A DNA stretch of 64,000 nt from Gigaspora margarita (taxonomy: Eukaryota; Glomeromycota; Glomeromycetes; Diversisporales; Gigasporaceae): the NCBI GenBank assembly GCA_009809945.1, contig WTPW01002485.1:3478-67477 (forward strand), read 5' to 3'. Every line of letters starts with the position of its first letter. Within the stretch, counting starts at the first letter, position 1. The translations under genes and the position numbers were made by a program. Under the pieces are notes generated by a model. The model was not told where the DNA came from, ran no database searches, and was given only the letters and a program-made list of their open reading frames with translations. Positions 27,501 to 38,195 of the stretch are shown here, piece after piece.

Positions 27501-28192
27501 ATTTACACTAGAATGTGAAGTTTTTGCTATTTCCATATTAGCTATTTCACAAACTTTTATTCCTCTACAAGTTTTTATAGTTTCATGACAATCAACTCCT
27601 AAGAAAGGGCAAAATATTTTGCTATGTAATCCTTTAGGTTCACCCACTGAATATTGAATCTAAAATTAAAATATAAAATTTAATTAATCATTAATTTAAA
27701 TAAAAATAAACATTAAATTAATAAATAAAATAACAAAATAACTTACATCTTTAAATAAAGAAGATGGATTATCCCATTTTTCAATAAAAAAAATATGAGC
27801 AATACCTTTATCAGAAGTTGTAGGATATTCAACAGGAGTTAAATGGTATTGTATATTAGATACAATATTATATTTTGTTAATTGAATTAATGGTTGCTCA
27901 AAATGATCTTTAAGTTGAATATCAGATAATAATTCATTATCTAAAGCTTGAATTGGATTTTCAAAATCAATGTCACTTTCTAAATCACTATCTCCTGATG
28001 ATTCAGCAGTACTGTTAGAATCTATTTCCTAAATATTTATTAATTTTAAATTATTAATATTTAAATTATAATAATATGTATAATAAAATTATTATTATAA
28101 TTTATAAAAATTATACTTACTACATAATCATTCATATCTTCATGAATGCTTTCATAAGCATCAAAAGCATCAATAAGAGAATCAAGAGACAT
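24541..28192 (-). pseudogene. MULE-like transposase, intron-containing, inactivated
   Basis: Reading the minus strand, exons 28192-28121, 28028-27747, 27659-27424 and 27342-27039 join in frame, and further exons follow down to about 24541. Recognisable parts in order: acidic N-terminus; Cys-rich segment (FCPFLGVDC, CRGIKVC); a segment with GCNHWHPGEKNHR; a FLYWCH/WRKY-GCM-like zinc-binding segment (about 26830-26590, ending KGVHNHYPPPP); catalytic-type FQVDLSFKR (first Asp, about 26150); GCIIVDLDLA (second Asp, about 25800); NIAESAHASVNREG (about 25270); a charged coiled coil (24840-24541). Breaks: TGA at 27105-27107, TAG at 25785-25787, and a one-base frameshift near 25345. A MULE transposase cuts and pastes its element; this one cannot make a full protein. 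The call rests on motif pattern, not a search. Confidence 0.75.
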
Positions 28193-28620
28193 TGCAATAA
28201 TTGTATTTTTTTGTAAATTTCTAAATTTAAAAAAATTAATAAAAACATGCAATATTTATATAATTTATAATTATTAAGTAATATATATTTACATATTGTT
28301 TAAAATATAAACTTTAAACTTTATTATTTACAAAATTACATTACATATAAAAATATAATTATATTTGTGCTATACATATAAAACAATTATATAATAACAT
28401 ATATTTATAAAATATTTAATTACAGTATGTATATTAAAATAATTATATAATTATATTTAAAACATATTAATTTGTATAAATACTTAATTATATTAAAAAA
28501 AAATAATTATATAACTATATTTAAAATATATAAATTTATATACATATCTAATTATATTATATTAAATAAAATAATTATATCATTATATTTAAATTTACAT
28601 AAATATCTAATTACATTATA

Positions 28621-29458
28621 CAGTCGACCCTCCCCAAACCGATCCTGTCAAAACCGATAACCTGCTATAATCGGTTAAAAATCGATCCACCATACCTGTT
28701 CCATAATTGATACCCGATAACCTGTCATTTCTGATATCCGATAGTCTTTATATCTAAGTTCCCGATAGTGTCACATGAATTATCCAATCAAATCGCATAA
28801 AACTTACCGTTTTCACGTGACATAATATAAAAATGTCACATGATAATCGTTACTTACAAAATCACGTGATCTGGTACGTGATTTGTCTTAGGGTGTCCAG
28901 GATTATGCGATGCGATGAGGTAAATTATGCGGGCGAACTGAGGTTGATTATGCGATGGATGCGAAATAAATTTAAGATTATGCGACCAAATTATGCGATT
29001 TTTATTATATGTAATTAATTTTTTTTTCTGCTTTATCGGAATTTCTCGGACATTTATCAAAAATTTTACCTCGACTATGCTCGTAATTTAAGTCCTTTCA
29101 TTTTCTACATCGGAACTTTTCGGGACCTACATTTTGTCACCACTCTATCACCCAAATTACAAATTTAAAGCTTGTCAAACAAAGTTACCATATTCCCAAC
29201 AACCAATCAGATTTTATTCACGTGATTTATGCTTTTTTTTGCTTGATTATGCGAAGCATATGCGATGCGAAAAAATAGCAAATTATGCGCATAATATCGC
29301 ATCGCATAATCCTGGACACCCTAATTTGTCTACTAAATACTGAAATATTATTGGCCAATCCATGTCGACCTTTCACGTGATATTTTTAAATCCGATACCC
29401 TCCCAAATCTGATACAAAACCTGTCCACCATGCATACCGGTTTGGGGAGGGTCGACTG
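28621..29458. mobile_element. Nested element D, TA-flanked pogo/Tigger-type MITE
   Basis: TIR CAGTCGACCCTCCCCAAACC at the left and its exact complement at the right, flanked by TA (28619-28620, 29459-29460). Without the inserted element E it is about 395 bp. Interior words such as AACCGATAACCTG and ACCTGTCCACCAT recur near both ends. Non-coding. Confidence 0.85.
28889..29323. mobile_element. Nested element E, complete 435-bp hAT-type element
   Basis: TIR TAGGGTGTCCAGGATTATGC with its exact complement at the right end and the exact 8-bp TSD ATTTGTCT (28881-28888, 29324-29331). Repeated ATTATGCGATGCGAT words lie near both ends. A truncated relative is at 3808-4515. Non-coding. Confidence 0.88.
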
Positions 29459-30192
29459 TATATAAATATTTAATTACATTATATTAAACAAATAATTATA
29501 TACCGGTAATTACATATTCATATCTCATTATAATTTATTACACACAATCATATAACCTTACAATGGATTTTTTTGTACCGAACCTAAATGTTTATGCATA
29601 ACCTTTCTATCTTTTTTTTCAAACTGTATCTAGGTACAGTAATTTTTTTAAAATTTTTTTTTTTGTACCGTACCCAAATTGTTAATACTAGATTTGGGTA
29701 CGGTAATTTTTTTATTAAGTATATATTTTTTTTGTGTACCTATCACCAAAAATAAAAAACTTAGGTACGGTAATTATTATTTTTTTTGTGTACCTTGCTA
29801 AAAAAAATTTACCTGGGTACGGTCACTTTTCTGTACCGTACCTACCATATACTTTTTTCTGTACCGTACCCAAAAGGTATATACTCTCTTGGAACTGACT
29901 ATAAATGTGCATTTGTAGAGAGTGTGTATTTATAAAGAGCAATATTATAAGTGTTATTATTAGTTAGGACTGAGATATAAGATGCAATTATAGAAGATAT
30001 ACATTTTTAAAGTGTGCACATATAGAGGTTGACTGTAATAATATACAATAAATATTTTGCTAATATTTATATAAAATACATTGTGGCATGCCAGTGGCAT
30101 GCCTATAATGTGGTCATGGTATAAATTTTAGCTAATGGCATGCCAACTGGCATGCCAAATTGTTTAACCGTGCCAGTCACCCTACCCATGAT

Positions 30193-31271
30193 GCGATTAT
30201 ATATCACGACCAATCAGAATGTGCACACGTAGATCATATTTATTTTTTAAATTTTTTTTCTTTTATTTCTGTAAGGGCGCTGACATTTATTACCTAATAT
30301 CCATTTACTATAGGGGCTTACCCCCCACCCCCAGGTAAGATTCAAAATAACCAATAAAATAACAGCACGTGATTCAATAATTAAATTAATCAATCTTTAT
30401 ATATTATAAAAAAATTTGCGTGTAGCATTTAGCTGCAAGGTAAAGTTTAGTTTACTCCATATAAATTATTTATGCACAAAACCAGGGTATGTATTACCCG
30501 CGCAAAGAAGTAAAGTATCGATATTTTTTATATGAACCAACTTCGGGTTCAAATGAACCACAGTCGGGTTAAAATGAACCACAGCCGGGCTCAGATCCAC
30601 TGCCGGGTTCAAATGAACCACTGCCGGATTCAAATGAACCATAATCAAATATTTAGCGCTACACACAGGTTTGCAGCTAGTCAAATTATAAAGGGGTAGA
30701 TAGAATGCAAAATGAATTGCCGTAAAAGGTGCGTATATAGTGAAAGTTATTTGGTTATTAGTGCCAGATATAAACTTTATTGTATGATCTTTATTAAAAA
30801 TAAGCAGCATACGTGCAATTGATGAATAAACTGAAACAGGATATGCTCCCAGAAAATATCATCAGTTGAATTCGCAATGCTGAGAAAATCTCACCCGGGT
30901 AAATTATTATTTATCTCAAGTAGTGGAATTTCTCGACCAACTAAAAAAAATTGGGTTTGATTATGCCACCCGTTTGGGAATTAGTATTTCCCCTTTGAAG
31001 TAGAGAAAATTGTCCCCAACAAAGAAAAAATTTTAGCGATGGTGAAAAAAAGCGGCCCAAATATAATAATAACCAGGGTCCAATCCCTAGACGAGAAGTT
31101 TAAGCTACCACAAAATGGCGACTCAGATGCGAATCTTGCTTTAAGGTATCTACTTCTGACAATGAATTATTGTTAGTAGATTCTCAATTAGGCAGTTCAT
31201 TAACGCCTTTTTACTTATCTTTGCTTCGTGTTTCTCTCACGATACTTGATTGAATTCCCGATTAGGATTAA
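30193..31271. other. Intergenic region with a 21-bp minisatellite
   Basis: At 30538-30645 about five units of a roughly 21-bp repeat (CGGGTTCAAATGAACCAC with variants) run in tandem; each contains the palindrome GGTTCAAATGAACC. The frame 30466-30810 on the minus strand is a translation of it. From 30840 to 31260 the base composition is less AT-rich but no intact frame is recognisable. Confidence 0.6.
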
Positions 31272-32034
31272 CATCGGGAAAATAAATAAGGCGCAGATCT
31301 GCACAAATCTGCGACCCTGTAAAATTTTAACAAATTTTGCAATAACTTGTGATCCAGCAGTCCAAACTTAACGATTTTGGTACCATTCGATTCGTCTCGA
31401 TGAGCCGGATCGAATGGTACCAAAATCGTTGAATTTCAATCACTAGAACACAAGAAAATCCCATCTGAGTAAATTTTATAAACATCGAACGTCTTGCCAA
31501 CCAGTAGTCCAAATTTAATGATTTTGGTACCATTCGATTCCTCTCGATGAGACGGTTCAAACGGTACCAAAAACGTCAAAATCGGATCACTGGTCAACAA
31601 GTTATTCGCAAAAAACGATTTGCGGCGCAGTTCTGCGCAGAAATTTAAATTTCGTTTTCAAATTTCTGCGCAGAACTGCGCCGCAAATCGTTTTTTGCGA
31701 ATAACTTGTTAAGCAGTGATCCGATTTTGACGTTTTTGGTACCGTTTGAACCGTCTCATCGAGAGGAATCGAATGGTACCAAAATCATTAAATTTGGACT
31801 ACTGGTTGGCAAGACGTTCGATGTTTATAAAATTTACTCAGATGGGATTTTCTTGTGTTCTAGTGATTGAAATTCAACGATTTTGGTACCATTCGATCCG
31901 GCTCATCGAGACGAATCGAATGGTACCAAAATCGTTAAGTTTGGACTGCTGGATCACAAGTTATTGCAAAATTTGTTAAAATTTTACAGGGTCGCAGATT
32001 TGTGCAGATCTGCGCCTTATTTATTTTCCCGATG
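31272..32034. repeat. 763-bp near-perfect palindrome (foldback element), 375-bp arms, 13-base loop
   Basis: Bases 31272-31646 are the near-exact reverse complement of 31660-32034; I noticed only a few differences, near GGTCAAC / GTTAAGC. Each arm contains smaller palindromes such as ACGATTTTGGTACCATTCGA facing TCGAATGGTACCAAAATCGT. The arms encode the same 77-codon frame on both strands, a consequence of the symmetry. I found no TSD. The inner units are shared with the palindrome at 23358-23522. Confidence 0.9.
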
Positions 32035-32224
32035 AATGGCTATATTGGATTGCTACCGGCGTATCCCTGCTTAGCCATCTTTTTACGATCCGTTGACCTG
32101 CGAAACTTGAATAACATGCAAAACATACCCCTGTAGTGTAAAATCACTAAAATTTTTTAATATGAAGAATCAATTGATAAAAAATTATAAAAATTAGTAA
32201 AAATTTTTTTAAAAAAAATCCAAA

Positions 32225-34515
32225 TTGAATATTCCTAGTATTAAAATGAGCTGTCAAACCTTTTTGTTTAGCCCAAAATTTAATAAAAAACCGATCTATA
32301 GCTCACCAACAAACAAATACCAGGAATTTTCTAATGCTTATGTATATAGTTATATGGTAAAGACAGGAAATGGTACTCCCAACCATGCTAACGTCTGTCT
32401 TAAAGCTGCCCAAGAATGAAACAAAGTTAAAAACAAGAATGATATAGAAATAAATGATATAATCCGAAATTACCTGCCTACACCATTTAATCTTTATGAC
32501 ATTCAAATGATGCAACCAAGGCGTTCCACACCTAGAGAAAACCCGAACCCACCTTCTATTCTTCTTATGGTTCGTTCGGTATCTTCTGCACCGAAATCCC
32601 TGCCAATGCCTCAGCTCAAAAAAAAGCAGCAGATGAAATAAAGAATGATGAAAAAAAGCTTGCCGAATTAGAGCAAATTTATAGCATTTCAACTGATTCT
32701 GAACTCCGTCTAGATATTTATAAAAAACTAGTAGATGTTCGAGATAATATTAATAAAAACAAAAAAGATCGTTAAATTACAAAGAAATGCGAGATATGCT
32801 CAAAAGTGTAAAGATAAAAAAAAAAGATTGCTTATCAAAAGTCAAGAGGTAGTACAATATGATAAACCCAGTCATCCTCTACTCCTTTTCGAGCATCTGA
32901 ATTTGCTTGAACATGTCTACGATTCAATAAAATCTGGTGCGGCTGATGAAAAACAAAGAAAAGAAGTGGTTAAGGTACGAATCATTGAAAATTTGCGCAA
33001 GAATCTTGAGGAAAATTATAATGTCTATATGGCAAGAGCCATGTTAAACAATTATCTTCTACCATGCCAAGCCAACTCAATTGCTGCAAGAGCACACTAC
33101 CATCCGGCGTGGGTTGCAGTTTCTGAGGTTTTACGCACAGAAACGCAAGACCATTCTAATGGACACTATTGCCTTGTATCAGTTAAATGTGCAAAGCAAT
33201 TTGCTTCTTTATTTGCAAATGTAAGTGTCATTATTTCTCAAGACGATAAAGCGAAAGTAGGTCTGGGTATCCCTGCAGTAAGTCGGACGTTCAGTACGTT
33301 ACAGTCGATCAATGAGCCTGTGAAAGTAGCAGATCATGATTTTCCAGCAGGATTCAGTCAATTATTAGTTCTATCCGTATACTTTATGATTAAACTAAAC
33401 AAAACGAATGATGAGTTACAAACAGGGCAAATTGCTATTTTTGTTCGTCATTAGTGGTCTTTTGGTACATCTTCACTTATACATATGCAAGACCTGCAAT
33501 GTCTTACTCAAGACCCTCAGTACGATGAAGTGTTAAAGACTAATGGTAAAATTAGACCTGTTTGGATGTTATTAGTAGATGGAGGACCGGATGAAAATCA
33601 GAGGCATTTAAAAAACATAAAAATATACTGTCAATTTTTTAAAAAATTTAACTTGGATTACTTAAGTGTACGAACGCATGCACCTGGCCAGTCCAAATAT
33701 AATCCTGTGAAATGGGGGATGGCTACACTATTGGGTAAGTTGGCAGGTATTACATTACCAATCGATCATTTTGGAACACACTTAGATACACAAGGAAACG
33801 TGATACGTCCGGAGTTGGCTCTTCAAAATTTTAAATATGCTGGTGAAATGCTTTGTGATGCTTGGAATTGTGATTTAATTTTCAGAAAACATGTAGACGC
33901 GAAATATGTCGAGGAGACTATTAATCCATTTAAAGATATACAATTTGAAAGTACAGAGAAAGAAAAAATAGAAAGACAAAAATGACAAGAAAAACAAAGA
34001 AATCAAAAAAATGAAAAAAATGACTTAGCAGAATGTTTTGTCCCCTGGTCATGGATTGAAAAGTATTGCAACTTGTGTCAATACTCTCTTGATATCAAAC
34101 GATATACCAATTTGAGCTGTTGTGGTCCACCCCGTGCAAGTGATGCTATGGATTTTCTTAAATTAAATAATGGCTTTTTGCCCCTGTCACCCAAGCAAAA
34201 GACAGACATTTTGTGAATCCAATTCACCTTCTTGAATATTGCGATTACGTAAAAGTTCCTGGATATGATTTGCATTGCCCATCTCTTGACAGATTAACCT
34301 ACTTACGTCTTTGTTGCCCTGAATATAAAAAGTATTTTCCAACTCTTACTTTCTTAACAAATCACAAATGATTGAAGCATTTTGCTAATCATGGTCGAAA
34401 ACCAAAAAGACCCTTCAAACAAAATTCTTTGGATGATTGTTCGGTTCTTCCATTACATAAAGTACAAGTACGAATCATTCTAGAAGAAAAAGAATATATG
34501 TCAGATCAGGATTAA
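32225..34515 (+). pseudogene. Decayed DDE-type transposase-like gene
   Basis: Conceptual pieces lie at 32225-32419, 32735-33454, 33485-33985 and onward to about 34515. They are separated by stops (near 33452, 33983, 34214 and 34368) and by frame changes around 32420-32790. The central part holds SQDDKAKVGLG, then VWMLLVDGGPDENQRH, then KYNPVKWGMATLLGKLAG followed by HFGTHLDTQG. The spacing of the two Asp-containing motifs and the NPV segment looks like a DDE integrase-type catalytic core, and a Cys-rich segment (CNLCQYSLD...CC) follows. Related repeated families are frequent in this kind of genome, but I cannot name the superfamily. The protein would not be made in full. Confidence 0.6.
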
Positions 34516-35428
34516 CTTAGCATAGTAATATGTAGTTTTCAACATATAAAAGACAACTATTTTTTAGATCATCTTATCGGCGCCTATATATATCTACAGA
34601 TCTTTCATTTTGTAGATCTATACTACATTTTTCATACTTAATAAATTTATTGAACGTCGGGTTTATATACTATAATATGTATAAATACTGTGTAAGAATT
34701 TTTTTAAAATGTGCGTATATACTTTGGGGAGCTTTCTTAGCATTTAGTACTGTACATACGTATGTAATACATGATAGCAACCCAACCGCATAAACACGTG
34801 CTAATCGTCATTTATATCAAATGCATAAATTTCTGCAGACATGTGCTAATCGTCATTGCCAAGAGTGACATTAGGAAATTTAGAAAATACCTTGATTTAG
34901 ACCAGTTATATTAGGTTTATAACCTGTATTTTTGGTACAAGACCGGGTATACTACCAGTTTAAATTTTTTTTAAAAAAAAAAATTCATATATGTGACATA
35001 CCGGTATATAAATCAAAAATTGGACGGGTCTTTTACCGGACAAATTGTTCTATATTATACCCCCTGTATACAAGACCCCCATATAGTATACCCTCTGCTA
35101 TACAGTAGACCCAGGGTCTAAATCAAGAAAAACTGGTATGGATATTAAGAGACCCTGGGTACTCTCCATGCCGAAATACGGTATATAATGCAGTTGCTAT
35201 AAATTTGATAGATAATAGTATTCAATTTGATTAAATTTGATTGGCTGTTATTATTATATATTTCATGAAACCTTTTTTGACCAATCAAATTAATCCTAAG
35301 GTAAGATTTTCACTAACCCCCCACTTCCTAAAATATTACCTAATAAATGTTAGCGCTCTAATAAGGGCTGTGTCATTTATCAGTTGATTATTTTTTATCA
35401 GAGGCCTACTCCCTTCCTCTCTCTTTTA
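34516..35428. other. AT-rich region with short repeats, no gene
   Basis: Words such as GGTCTAAATCAAG at 35115 and its complement near 34892 suggest an eroded inverted repeat of about 240 bp. Similar AGACCCGAGTCTA and TATACAAGACCC words occur at 61970-62160. Confidence 0.4.
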
Positions 35429-35525
35429 TTTTTTTTTTTTGATTTCAAAGTGCCTGCTCTGGACCGAGGTTTATTCAGTTTACATATCAGAAATTACACT
35501 TGGATGAGAGTACAACTAGCCACAC

Positions 35526-35715
35526 AGGACCCCAAGCTATACATAGATTGGTGACAATTTGCTTTTGCTTATTTTTGACTATTTTTGTGTAGATTTTTTT
35601 ATATTTAGTAATATTAATGCTTATTTTTGACTATTTTTCTGCAGATTTTTCTATTTTTAGTAATATATTAAGAATTTGTAAAATTGTTAGCTATTCATAG
35701 ATTGCTTGAGGTCCT
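35526..35715. mobile_element. AGGACC-family hAT-type MITE, copy 1 (190 bp)
   Basis: Ends AGGACCCCAAG...CTTGAGGTCCT, with flanks AGCCACAC (35518-35525) and AGCCACAT (35716-35723), an 8-bp TSD with one mismatch. Interior repeats of GCTTATTTTTGACTATTTTT and TGCAGATTTTT match the copies at 42878 and 59516. Confidence 0.75.
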
Positions 35716-35941
35716 AGCCACATGTACACTTTTGGTATCTAATTTAAGTGGTCCACTCAAAGGTTCCACACTAGATACCATATCTGCAACCCAACTATGA
35801 GAATTGCCTATTTAAACCCTCTAATCTTCCACTCTTTGACCAATCTCAACTATCTCACCAGTTACCCAGATCATTTACTCCTATGTTCCTTAGGACTAAT
35901 TTATCCTTGCAGGAAACTTGGTAAAGCACTCCCTGTCCTAC

Positions 35942-36818
35942 AAACATAGCGGGCTTTACTTGATTGGATGATTGATACAAAATGTTATACAATATGTTTC
36001 ACATAGTGATGTAACGTTTTGCAGTTACAAAAATGGTTTGGCAGCCACAGAGACGGATTGGCCAAACTTGATACCAAATAAAAGTGAAAGAGTATCCTCT
36101 GGTCTATGAACTGTCAAAGTAATTTGGTAATCCGCAAAGTAATTCGGAAGTCAGATAAAAGGTATGGTTGAACATTTAAATTTAACCTATAGGTATAATA
36201 AATTAATCAACTCAACAATTTAAGCCATCTTTTATTTGTGAAAACTTATTTTTTGTAATCTCAACTAACAAAAAAACCTGACTATAATATAGGCTAATAA
36301 TATGAAGCCAAACACTATAAGCTATATTTTTCATGAGAAGAGTTAAAGAAAAGTATTGTAGTAATATTTTAACCTTGTAACAATTGTTAAATAGAATTAA
36401 TTAGTTTGATATTAGAGCAAGCATTATAAGTTTTTTTTTGGTTTTTTTTTTATTATTTATTAGTATTATAAAATAGGTTTAACCGTTTATTTTTGTATTT
36501 TTTATTTTTTGTTTCTTTTCTTTCTTTGATTTGTAATATTTTGAAGTTTTTTAATAAAATTTTAGTTTATTAGAATTTTGTCTGATTTTGTTCAGTTTTG
36601 TTTGTGATAAGATTATAAATTAGTTTAAATTATCAAGATTTTATAGTAAAGACTTTTGCTAGTATCAACTTGATCATGGATATAATTATTTTCTATATAT
36701 TAATTTTTTTTATTCGTGATTCGATATTTTTATTAATTTTCGATCAACCAATAAAATTTTTATATTATTATGAGATGATCTACAAAAATTGGCCAATTAC
36801 TATGAAAGCCTGCTATGT
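35942..36818. mobile_element. 877-bp TIR element inserted in the SINE-like copy
   Basis: Ends share an imperfect inverted repeat ACATAGCGGGCTTT / AAAGCCTGCTATGT. Flanks TGTCCTAC (35934-35941) and TGTCCCAT (36819-36826) correspond to one site in the uninterrupted plus-strand SINE copy (complement of TGTAGGACAG near 38794), so they are an 8-bp TSD with differences. Interior very AT-rich, no gene. Confidence 0.6.
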
Positions 36819-36896
36819 TGTCCCATACAGATATTATCTACGCTTTGGTATGGCTGAGACCAACACTTGCAAGACAAGGTTACTCCTGTTCTCTTA

Positions 36897-37217
36897 CAGT
36901 CAAACCTCCATAAATGCAACCTCCATAATCCCTAAATGCACGTTTTTGTCTTGTCTATAAGAAATTATTAGTACTAAATGCATGTTTTATATTCTGTAAA
37001 TGCATGTTTTTTCTATATCATGCTATCTCCCTAAATGCATGTAGCCAATCAAATTTTAGTATTTAAAATAGGTTATACAGTTTTTAGTAGATATTATACA
37101 AACTTGATAATCAAATCTTTAAAGCTGCAATATAATTAGCTCTCTCTAAATGCAATACCTCCCTAAATGCACATTGTAGTCTTGTCTGTACATATTGTAT
37201 TTATGGAGGTTTAACTG
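36897..37217. mobile_element. 321-bp TA-flanked pogo/Tigger-type MITE
   Basis: TIR CAGTCAAACCTCCATAAATG at the left and the complement of the right end CAGTTAAACCTCCATAAATA, flanked by TA (36895-36896, 37218-37219). The word CCCTAAATGCA is repeated several times inside. Non-coding. Confidence 0.8.
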
Positions 37218-37810
37218 TACCAATATCTACTTCTTGACCTTGTAAGGTTTGCTTCAATCCCAGCACCCACCTCCACTATCCTACCAGTTCTTATATTGAC
37301 TTTTCAAACTTTCAAACTAGTTAGCCTAGAAGGATTGATTCATCCAGCATTAGGTACTACTATGGTTCTTTCTTCCTTTGGTACCTACTTCTATAATATA
37401 GGTTTTTTTTTCTAGTGCGACTCTAGTGGCCAGATTGGTGGATCCCTGTCCCTAAGCGTCTTACTTCATATAATCTTCCACCTCTGGTTTCTAATGCTCC
37501 AGTTTTGGTAGCACTGTTAAAGATCTTTTCTACCTCCTTACTCGGGGCTTACCAAATGGGTTTCCATTTTTCTGGTTCCTTGGATTTGTCTGTGTAATAG
37601 TACACAAATACACCCAAAAGCTCCTATTCTAGATAGTAACCAAGGATTACAGGTAATGTACCCAACTAATTGACAAGACAATAGTTACTATATTACAAAT
37701 CCATTTTTCAAAGTATCACTAGTGGGATTTGAACTCTAGATCTGCCGCTTGGGGTAACAACTAAACAACTTCTCTAAGTTGCCACACCCTTCCTTCTTTT
37801 CTCTTAATAT

Positions 37811-38180
37811 AGATTTGGTCAGGTTCTTTATATATAATTTTAACTTTTTTTACCTCAAAATTTTCTGATTTTTGTCACTCTCCTAACTATAGCAGTCATA
37901 TTGTTCGTAAGTACTAATAATTACCACTATGTTGTTATGGAGGTTGATTAGATTGGTGCTAATGTTCAAGTTTTTGTTGGTAAGCAATTAAATTATAGTT
38001 GTTCTGCTATATTCATTCATTTATTAAGTCCTGATCATTTGTTGTTTAGTCATTGCTGGTACTGCTAAGTAGAAGTCATATTAGTACTAGTAATTAGGTT
38101 GTTGTTGAGTAATTAGATGCTATTGTATTTTGTTTTTGTTCTATCAAAATTAAACTAATATTGTTTATTAGTTATCATTG
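37811..38180. other. AT-rich spacer between the two SINE-like copies; no gene
   Basis: No open frame or repeat structure of note. Confidence 0.4.
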
Positions 38181-38195
38181 AAACTATTGAGTAAT

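Larger units (their letters stand above)
23938..29885 (-). mobile_element. Nested element C, MULE-type transposon with 10-bp TSD
   Basis: The direct repeat CTCTTGGAAC (23928-23937, 29886-29895) flanks imperfect TIRs that both run into CCTTTTGGGTACGGTACAG-like sequence. Both subterminal regions (23950-24190 and 29570-29875) hold many copies of GGTACGGTAC/GTACCGTACC, probable transposase-binding sites. It carries a decayed transposase gene on the minus strand (24541-28192). TSD length and the catalytic-domain pattern fit the Mutator-like (MULE) superfamily. Confidence 0.75.
23906..30035. mobile_element. Nested element B, TA-flanked TIR MITE (Tc1/mariner/pogo type)
   Basis: TIR CAGTCAAACTCTATATA at the left and the complement of the right end CAGTCAACCTCTATATG, each flanked by TA (23904-23905, 30036-30037). 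Its own sequence is only about 180 bp, split by element C. Confidence 0.75.
23743..30184. mobile_element. Outermost nested element A, TIR TAGGGTRACTGGCA, 8-bp TSD
   Basis: The left end TAGGGTAACTGGCA and the complement of the right end TAGGGTGACTGGCA differ at one base. Flanks CCCGTGAT (23735-23742) and CCCATGAT (30185-30192) form an 8-bp TSD with one mismatch, as in hAT elements. Its own sequence is short (23743-23905 and 30038-30184) and rich in GGCATGCC palindromes; the rest is elements B-E inserted into it. Confidence 0.75.
35429..37789 (-). mobile_element. tRNA-headed SINE-like element, minus orientation, with three insertions
   Basis: The tRNA-like head lies at about 37789-37700 (complement gives GTGGCAACTTAGAGAAGTTG and a B-box GAGTTCAAATCC). 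The 3' end is a poly-A tail, seen as poly-T at 35429-35440. The body matches the plus-strand copy at 38196-39173 along its length once three insertions are removed (35526-35715, 35942-36818, 36897-37217). Subtracting insertions and TSDs leaves about 955 bp, against 978 bp for the other copy. Pyrimidine-rich flanks CTTCCTCTCTCTTTTA and TTCCTTCTTTTCTCTTA may be its TSD. Confidence 0.75.

Noticed and set aside
31327-31979. Two identical 77-codon frames on opposite strands (31327-31560 minus and 31746-31979 plus)
   Set aside because: They are produced by the palindrome; the identity reflects DNA symmetry, not two genes.
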